Of a stretch of 62,117 bases of DNA, positions 57,135-62,117 are shown in pieces. This DNA comes from Gammaproteobacteria bacterium. Its GTDB lineage: Bacteria; Pseudomonadota; Gammaproteobacteria; UBA1113. The position numbers and the translations under genes are program-made. The DNA is taken from assembly GCA_021773295.1 (NCBI GenBank), contig JAJFKI010000071.1:1-62117 (forward strand). The letters run 5' to 3'. The notes beneath the pieces are model-generated. The model had not been told where the DNA came from and ran no database searches. It worked only from the letters and a program-made list of their open reading frames with translations. The stretch's first letter is position 1. The number at the start of each line of letters is the position of its first letter.

Positions 57135-58199
57135 TTAAAAGATTTGTTTCATCGCTTCTTTCGTGTCATGCAAGGTATCATCCGCGATTGCGTTTGCGCG
57201 TTCATTACCATCACGTAAGACATCCAGCACATAGTCTAAGTTATTTTCGAAATCTAAACGTTTTGTTCGAATGGGTTCAATCAATTCAACTAAGACTTCA
57301 ACTAAACGCTTCTTACAGTCAACATCGCCAATAGCGCCATTGCGATAACGATCTTCGGCTTCACTAACCCATGCCTTATCGGGATTAAAGGTTTCATGAA
57401 AGATCCATAAAGGGTTATTTTCCACTTGACCTTTATCAGTCGCTTTTAAACGATTGGGATCGGTATACATGCCCATGACTTTTTTGCGTACCGTGTCAGC
57501 ATCGTCACTGAGTAAAATAGCGTTATTTAACGACTTACTCATTTTCAGTAATTGGCCTTGTTCATTGGGGCCACCTGTGCCCACTAAGCGTTTTACCCGG
57601 CCAATCAATGGCGCAATAATCGGTAATAAACCACCGGCTGCTAAATGTTCGCTATCTTCTAAATGTTGATCGACACCGCAATAGACTTGGTTAAAACGCC
57701 TTGCCACTTCACGCGTCATTTCTAAATGAGGAATTTGATCTTCACCCACAGGCACGATTTCAGGGCGAAACGCTAAAATATCCGCGACTTGTCCAATAGG
57801 ATAGAGTAAAAAACCAAATGAATAATTATCTCCTAAATTCTTATCACGAATTTCGGCTTTAATGGTGGGGTTTCGCATTAAGCGTGGATAAGGAATTAAC
57901 ATACTAAAGAAAAAACACAGCTCAGAAATAGCAGGCACTTCAGATTGAATAAAAATGGTACTTTTTTTGGGATCAATGCCGGCGCTTAAATAATCAATGG
58001 CGATATCAATGGTATTTTGGCGAATATCTTCCGGCTTATCCATGCGCGTGGTAAAGGCATGCATATTGGCCAAAATGAAAAAGCACTCATAATCATCTTG
58101 CAAGTTAATGCGATTCTCTAAGGAACCCACCCAGTGTCCTAAGTGCAACTTCCCCGTGGGTGTATCGCCAGTTAACAATCTTGGTTTTGTGCTCGTCAT
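57135..58199 (-). CDS. trpS: Tryptophanyl-tRNA synthetase
   Basis: 354 aa class Ic synthetase. Signatures: GDTPTGKLHLGHWVGSL (HIGH, TGKLHLGH), PVGEDQIPHLEMTREVARRFN, and KMSKS in QLLKMSKSLNNAILLSDD. Length is slightly above the E. coli type and fits the longer proteobacterial form. It stands alone on the minus strand. Confidence 0.96.
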   Translation of the reverse strand: MTSTKPRLLTGDTPTGKLHLGHWVGSLENRINLQDDYECFFILANMHAFTTRMDKPEDIRQNTIDIAIDYLSAGIDPKKSTIFIQSEVPAISELCFFFSMLIPYPRLMRNPTIKAEIRDKNLGDNYSFGFLLYPIGQVADILAFRPEIVPVGEDQIPHLEMTREVARRFNQVYCGVDQHLEDSEHLAAGGLLPIIAPLIGRVKRLVGTGGPNEQGQLLKMSKSLNNAILLSDDADTVRKKVMGMYTDPNRLKATDKGQVENNPLWIFHETFNPDKAWVSEAEDRYRNGAIGDVDCKKRLVEVLVELIEPIRTKRLDFENNLDYVLDVLRDGNERANAIADDTLHDTKEAMKQIF

Positions 58200-58275
58200 G
58201 CCGACCTCTTCATAATCATGATTTAGTCGGCCGACATTAGCATACTTGGGCCAGCCTTGACAATATTGCGCCGTA

Positions 58276-59352
58276 TTAATGCAACCCCGCCATGTCCCAT
58301 AATCGTTTACGTTGTACCGCGGGCTTATTCATCATTGGCAAGAAGATGTAATTACGGATGAGCTTAATGATAGGGTTTTTGGTTTTGAGGCCACGGAATA
58401 ACAGATCCGTTTGTTGTAAGACCGACTCCCCAATGGGGCGGCGCTCCGTATTATAGTGTTGTAGCGTGTTATTATTGAGTTTTTCCACAAAGCAAAAGGC
58501 GTCTTCGATGCCAAGATTCATGCCGCGGCCACCGGCGGGGGAGTGGATGTGGGCTGCATCACCCATTAAAAAGGCGCGGCCCTCTTGGTAGTGATCGACG
58601 ATGCGACAGTGGACGCTAAAGAGCGATTGCCAATGAATGTTTCCCACGGTAGTGCCTTTAGGTAAACTGCCAAAGAGATCATCGGCATTGGAAATGATAC
58701 GAAAACGATTATCGCTGATAGGGATGATAACGTTAGCGATGCCATGATCTAGGATGAATAAATTAGCGTCAGTATCGCCATAGGGCCATGTCATTTCAAC
58801 ATCCGCTAAGCTCCAGGTTTCAGGATATTGTTTGCCTCGAAAGCCAATGTCTAAGGTTTTACGCACTGTACTATGGGCACCATCGGCACCAATGATATAA
58901 TTGGCCGTGATTTCATTTTCCATTCCATTTTGAGTCACTGTCGCAACAATACTGCTGTCACTTTGAGTAAAGCCTTCTAAATGGGTGAGTCGTTGTACTT
59001 TTACGCCTAACTCACTGAGTGCATGTTCGATTAAACCTTCAGTTTTATATTGTGGCAGCGATAAGATGAAGGGATATTGGTGTTCGAGGTTATTCATATC
59101 AATTAAGACTTTTTTTTCATCCTTTAGCCAAACATGGGCTTTTTGAATCACGCGACCAGCATTAATTAACCTATCGGCGAAGCCAGAAGGTGTGAATAAT
59201 TCCAGTGTGCGAGCATTAACCCCTAAGGCACGGCTGAGTTGCGAAATTTCAGCCAATTGTTCAATAATCGTGACCTCATGCCCTGAACGCTTTAACTCTA
59301 AGGCTGCCGTCAATCCAACAGGGCCAGCGCCTACCACTAATATACTCGCCAT
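58276..59352 (-). CDS. FAD-dependent aromatic monooxygenase-like protein (PheA/TfdB family)
   Basis: 358 aa. FAD Rossmann motif ILVVGAGPVGLTAALELKRSGHEVTIIEQ starts the protein; DG motif in YIIGADGAHSTVRKTL and GD motif in FLMGDAAHIHSPAGGRGMNLGIEDAF complete the FAD_binding_3 domain. It lacks the C-terminal thioredoxin-like domain of large phenol hydroxylases. Substrate unknown. ATG 59352 with GGAG 8 nt upstream is better than the longer frame to 59400, which overlaps the gltX promoter region. Confidence 0.87.
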   Translation of the reverse strand: MASILVVGAGPVGLTAALELKRSGHEVTIIEQLAEISQLSRALGVNARTLELFTPSGFADRLINAGRVIQKAHVWLKDEKKVLIDMNNLEHQYPFILSLPQYKTEGLIEHALSELGVKVQRLTHLEGFTQSDSSIVATVTQNGMENEITANYIIGADGAHSTVRKTLDIGFRGKQYPETWSLADVEMTWPYGDTDANLFILDHGIANVIIPISDNRFRIISNADDLFGSLPKGTTVGNIHWQSLFSVHCRIVDHYQEGRAFLMGDAAHIHSPAGGRGMNLGIEDAFCFVEKLNNNTLQHYNTERRPIGESVLQQTDLLFRGLKTKNPIIKLIRNYIFLPMMNKPAVQRKRLWDMAGLH

Positions 59353-59433
59353 TGCTTGCTCTCCGTTTCTATTTTGGTCTATGAGGCCAATAGTGTACAA
59401 TACCGCACCTAATAAGTCAGCTTGGAGAGTTCA

Positions 59434-60837
59434 ATGACGGTTCGTACACGATTTGCCCCTAGTCCTACTGGTCACTTACACGTCGGTGGCGTGCGTACAG
59501 CGCTGTATAGTTGGTTATATGCAAAGCGGCATGACGGGCAATTTATTTTGCGTATTGAAGATACGGATAGGGAGCGCTCTACCCAAGCTTCAGTGCAAGC
59601 CATATTGGACGGCATGGCCTGGCTTGGTTTAGAGGCTGATGAAGGACCTTATTATCAAACCCAACATTTTGACAGGTACCAAGAAGTGTTAGATCAATTC
59701 TTAGCGGCAGGGCATGCGTATCGTTGCTATTGTTCTAAAGAACGCTTAGAGCAATTACGTGAACAGCAAATCGAAAATAAAGAAAAGCCGCGTTACGATC
59801 AGCATTGTCGGCATTTGAAATTAGCGCATCGTGATGAGCCTTATGTGGTGCGTTTTAATAATCCCGTAGAAGGGGAAGTACTCATTAAAGACATGGTGTT
59901 AGGCGATGTAGTATTTCAAAACGCAGAATTAGATGATTTAATCATTGCGCGTAGTGATGGTACACCGACCTATAATTTCACCGTGGTAGTCGATGATATG
60001 GACATGAAAGTCACACACGTCATTCGCGGTAATGATCATATTAATAATACACCGCGCCAAATTAATATGTTAAAAGCGCTAGGCGTCACCCCACCGGAGT
60101 ATGCTCATATACCGATGATCTTAGGGAGTGATGGTAAACGTTTATCAAAACGCCATGGCGCAGTCAGCGTGTTGCAATTCAAAGAAGAAGGGTATTTACC
60201 ACAAGCCTTATTAAATTATTTAGTGCGCTTGGGTTGGTCCCATGGTGATCAAGAAATATTTTCCCTCGAAGAAATGTGCCAATTATTTGATATCCACAAT
60301 GTCAATAAATCCGCAGCGGCTTTCGATACCGAAAAATTATTATGGTTAAACCAACATTATTTAAAAACCTTACCCGAGGCCGAAGTAGCTCGGCACCTGG
60401 CGTGGCACATGCAACAGGCAGAGCTTGAAGTGGATGACGGCCCCAGTTTAGAAGCTGTCGTATTAGCTTTGCGCGAGCGGGTTAAAACCCTAAAAGAAAT
60501 GGCGGAGAAAGCGAAAATCTTTTATAGACCTTTAGCCAATTATGACGAAACCGCCGCCAATAAATTCTTAATACAAGATACCTTAGCGCCGTTAATGGAT
60601 ATTAAGCAGCGACTAGAAGCAATTGATGATTGGCAAGTAGAAACAATTAAAGCTGCTGTGCAACAAACTCTAGCACAATTCGAGTTGAAAATGCCAAAAT
60701 TAGCCCAGCCTTTGCGGGTGGCTATGACGGGTAATACCATTTCACCTTCTATTGACGTGACCTTATACTTACTGGGCAAACCTAAGGTATTAAATCGAAT
60801 AAAATCTGCTGGAGAATTTATTCAAACGGGTGCTTGA
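59434..60837 (+). CDS. gltX: Glutamyl-tRNA synthetase
   Basis: 467 aa class Ib synthetase. [20 protein letters not shown] (HIGH-type) at the N-terminus and [12 protein letters not shown] (KMSKS-type) at about residue 240. With GatCAB in the same window it may also charge tRNA-Gln with Glu for transamidation. ATG 59434 has GGAG 7 nt upstream; TTG 59422 would put the ribosome-binding site inside the gene. Its stop overlaps the -35 box of the following tRNA promoter. Confidence 0.96.
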   Translation: MTVRTRFAPSPTGHLHVGGVRTALYSWLYAKRHDGQFILRIEDTDRERSTQASVQAILDGMAWLGLEADEGPYYQTQHFDRYQEVLDQFLAAGHAYRCYCSKERLEQLREQQIENKEKPRYDQHCRHLKLAHRDEPYVVRFNNPVEGEVLIKDMVLGDVVFQNAELDDLIIARSDGTPTYNFTVVVDDMDMKVTHVIRGNDHINNTPRQINMLKALGVTPPEYAHIPMILGSDGKRLSKRHGAVSVLQFKEEGYLPQALLNYLVRLGWSHGDQEIFSLEEMCQLFDIHNVNKSAAAFDTEKLLWLNQHYLKTLPEAEVARHLAWHMQQAELEVDDGPSLEAVVLALRERVKTLKEMAEKAKIFYRPLANYDETAANKFLIQDTLAPLMDIKQRLEAIDDWQVETIKAAVQQTLAQFELKMPKLAQPLRVAMTGNTISPSIDVTLYLLGKPKVLNRIKSAGEFIQTGA

Positions 60838-60861
60838 CAGATCAATAATAGCTGGTATGAT
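60834..60861 (+). promoter_or_regulatory. Sigma-70 promoter for the tRNA-Ala/tRNA-Glu unit
   Basis: TTGACA (60834-60839) and TATGAT (60856-60861) are separated by 16 bp. The -35 box overlaps the gltX stop codon and the -10 box lies 46 bp before tRNA-Ala. This is the clearest sigma-70 promoter in the window. Confidence 0.8.
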
Positions 60862-60907
60862 TCGCCTCTCATGGCAGAGATTAAGGGTAAACACCTGGTC
60901 CCATTAT

Positions 60908-60983
<76 letters not shown>

Positions 60984-61013
60984 GAGAATCAGTACCCTGT
61001 TTTAATGTTTTAG

Positions 61014-61089
61014 GTCCCCATCGTCTAGAGGCCTAGGACTCCGCCCTTTCACGGCGGTAACAGGGGTTCGAATCCCCTTGGGGACGCCA
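61014..61089 (+). tRNA. tRNA-Glu (TTC)
   Basis: 76 nt with encoded CCA. GTCCCCA/TGGGGAC acceptor stem, CCGCC-CTTTCAC-GGCGG anticodon arm with anticodon TTC, TTCGAAT T-loop. It is next to gltX and supplies its substrate. Confidence 0.97.
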
Positions 61090-61121
61090 TGCACCTTTTT
61101 ACTAAGCTAAGAATTGATGAG

Positions 61122-61148
61122 AAAAGCGCTATCCCGGCGCTTTTTTTA
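61122..61148 (+). terminator. Intrinsic terminator after the tRNA pair
   Basis: A stem built from AGCGC and GCGCT (AAAAGCGC ... GCGCTTTTTTT) is followed by seven T, 33 bp after tRNA-Glu. Classical factor-independent terminator. Confidence 0.85.
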
Positions 61149-61162
61149 TGCCTGTTATTAAA

Positions 61163-61184
61163 CCTAAAAACGCCAGTTAAGACA
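61163..61184 (+). repeat. Solo left end of the CCTAGAAACGG repeat, diverged
   Basis: CCTAAAAACGCCAGTTAAGA differs at two bases from the copy at 57068 and shares the preceding TTATTAAA. No right end is visible. It lies between the tRNA terminator and the secreted-protein gene. Confidence 0.6.
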
Positions 61185-61304
61185 TTAACAATAAATTATC
61201 AATTGCCAAATACAAATCCGTTACTATAGTTTACATTAGAACTTTAACTATCACGTGTAGTTAATTGTTTTGTAAGAATTAATAATAATATGGAGGAACT
61301 AGCA

Positions 61305-61712
61305 ATGAAAAAGCTAATAACAGGCCTGCTAGCATTTTTCGTAACCATGGTATTTAGTGTCAGTGTACTGGCAAATACGTTTCCGGACGGTACCTATCAA
61401 GCAGGTTATTTAATAAAATGGGGCACAACGACTTGCCCACCGCATATGAGTGTTATCGGTACTAAAATTATTACCGATCCAGGGTATCCTTGGACAGTCA
61501 CTCCCCACAATTTTCAAAATTTAACATATCCAGCAACAGATATTCCATTTGCTGGTGCCGCTATGGTAAACGGTGATGCACAATGCATGTATCGTGTTAC
61601 TGACTATGGCGAAGGTGCACCTGCAGTGTTGTTAGAAGATGGTTTTCACTATCTACAACTTGGCACTTGTGGCAATGTAGCCGGTGATTGTGTCTTCAAT
61701 GCTAAATATTAA
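61305..61712 (+). CDS. Small secreted protein of unknown family
   Basis: 135 aa. Signal peptide (KKLITGLLAFFVTMVFSVSVLA) with likely cleavage before NTFPDG. The mature part is about 110 aa with four cysteines (TTCPPH, AQCMY, GTCGN, GDCVF) that could form two disulfides. No family recognised. GGAGG is 8 nt before ATG 61305; the frame can extend to 61290 but the RBS decides against it. Confidence 0.7.
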   Translation: MKKLITGLLAFFVTMVFSVSVLANTFPDGTYQAGYLIKWGTTTCPPHMSVIGTKIITDPGYPWTVTPHNFQNLTYPATDIPFAGAAMVNGDAQCMYRVTDYGEGAPAVLLEDGFHYLQLGTCGNVAGDCVFNAKY

Positions 61713-61751
61713 TAGATTGTTTTAAGCATTAAAACGTCTCCTCGCAAGCAT

Positions 61752-61772
61752 CCTCCCCAGTAACTGGGGAGG
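61752..61772. terminator. 9-bp stem-loop after the small secreted protein gene
   Basis: CCTCCCCAG-TAA-CTGGGGAGG pairs perfectly 40 bp past the stop codon. T-rich sequence follows only after some 20 bp, so it is a likely but not certain terminator. Confidence 0.5.
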
Positions 61773-61814
61773 TGTTGGTGCGGGGTCTTTTGCTAAACCC
61801 AAGATCGAAAGGCT

Positions 61815-61981
61815 TATATACCCGTCACACTTCAAAATGCGAGATTTAGGCGAGTTGATTTTTGTTCCCGTGCAGGCTTTGAAATGCAGGTAATAGCTAT
61901 TCTATTGCCAAATTTCAAAGCCTGCACGGGGGCAAAAAGCAACAGCATTAATCTCGCATTTTGGAGTGTGGCGGGTATATA
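61815..61981 (+). repeat. 165-bp palindromic repeat, copy A (intact)
   Basis: Ends are TATATACCCG and CGGGTATATA inside about 34-bp inverted repeats with three mismatches. The inner stem is 19 bp, perfect: CCC-GTGCAGGC-TTTGAAAT at 61867-61885 and its complement at 61912-61930. A further GGTAATAG/CTATTGCC pairing encloses a 5-nt loop. No coding frame. Shares its terminal TATATA with copy B. Confidence 0.92.
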
Positions 61982-62117
61982 CCCGTCACACTTCAAAATG
62001 CGAGATTTAGGCGAGTTGATTTTTGTTCCCTTGGAACCTTTGAAATGCAGGTAATAGTCGATCTATTGCCAAATTTCAAAGGTTCCAAGGGGGCAAAAAG
62101 CAATAGCATTAATCTCG
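61976..62117 (+). repeat. 165-bp palindromic repeat, copy B (cut by window end)
   Basis: Tandem to copy A at a 161-bp period. The inner 19-bp stem is again perfect but with a different central block: CCC-TTGGAACC-TTTGAAAT at 62028-62046 and its complement at 62073-62091. The 5-nt loop also differs (TCGAT against CTATT). The right terminal repeat runs off the window. Confidence 0.92.

Noticed and set aside
61815..62117. CRISPR array
   Set aside because: Only two units of about 161 bp that are themselves palindromic, with no short spacers and no cas genes.

Overview
The window is a dense, AT-rich gammaproteobacterial chromosome segment. Core gene order (rpsT | murJ-ribF-ileS-lspA-fkpB, gatCAB | mreBCD, lpt-kds, mlaFEDCB-ibaG-murA, rluD | bamD) is classical for gammaproteobacteria. 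Mixed among these are genes with host-directed or eukaryote-like features: a Rab/Ras-like GTPase fold ending in a CaaX box, a Fic protein, two proteins carrying the same basic NKRQR nuclear-localisation-like motif, and a lone VgrG. Together these suggest a host-associated Legionellales/Coxiellaceae-type bacterium, possibly a Berkiella-like intranuclear lineage. That taxonomic call is inference; no database was consulted.

Layout. 1-6.1 kb: a sulfur block with the 3' part of a siroheme sulfite/nitrite reductase, a TPR-GltD-ferredoxin oxidoreductase, and an ATP sulfurylase fused to two cNMP-binding-like domains plus a PqqD-like tail. 6.2-12.9 kb: rpsT and the murJ-ribF-ileS-lspA-fkpB string. 12.9-17 kb: accessory block (DUF4143 ATPase with palindromes at its start, YgjP-like metallopeptidase, disordered NLS-bearing protein). 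17-19.7 kb: hemH, a lone type IV pilin, an MFS transporter. 19.8-33.2 kb: gatB-gatA-gatC diverging from mreBCD-yhdP-tldD, then upp and pmbA. 33.2-37.9 kb: VgrG convergent with a regulatory PTS cluster (HPr, EIIA-Man, RapZ, HprK, PtsN, HPF). 37.9-39.4 kb: the place where rpoN usually lies, here holding an NLS-bearing GNAT gene and a repeat. 39.4-42.7 kb: lptB-lptA-lptC-kdsC-kdsD. 42.9-49 kb: mlaFEDCB-ibaG-murA-nif3-GNAT. 49.2-54 kb: accessory genes (Fic, unknown 166-aa protein, Rab-like CaaX protein) around htrA. 54-62.1 kb: pgeF-rluD, bamD, a low-complexity secreted protein, trpS, FAD monooxygenase, gltX, tRNA-Ala(GGC), tRNA-Glu(TTC), a small secreted protein, and a tandem pair of ~165-bp palindromic repeats that runs off the window.

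Most interesting signals: (1) the sulfur block, with a sulfurylase that appears to carry its own ligand-sensing module and a DsrL-like electron donor next to the reductase; (2) a ~165-bp repeat whose copies have different 8-bp stem segments that stay perfectly self-complementary (four of four changes compensated); (3) a second repeat family whose right end sits just upstream of murJ and pmbA and, in degenerate form, bamD; (4) candidate effectors with nuclear or membrane targeting signals; (5) palindromes that bury the ribosome-binding site of the DUF4143 ATPase.
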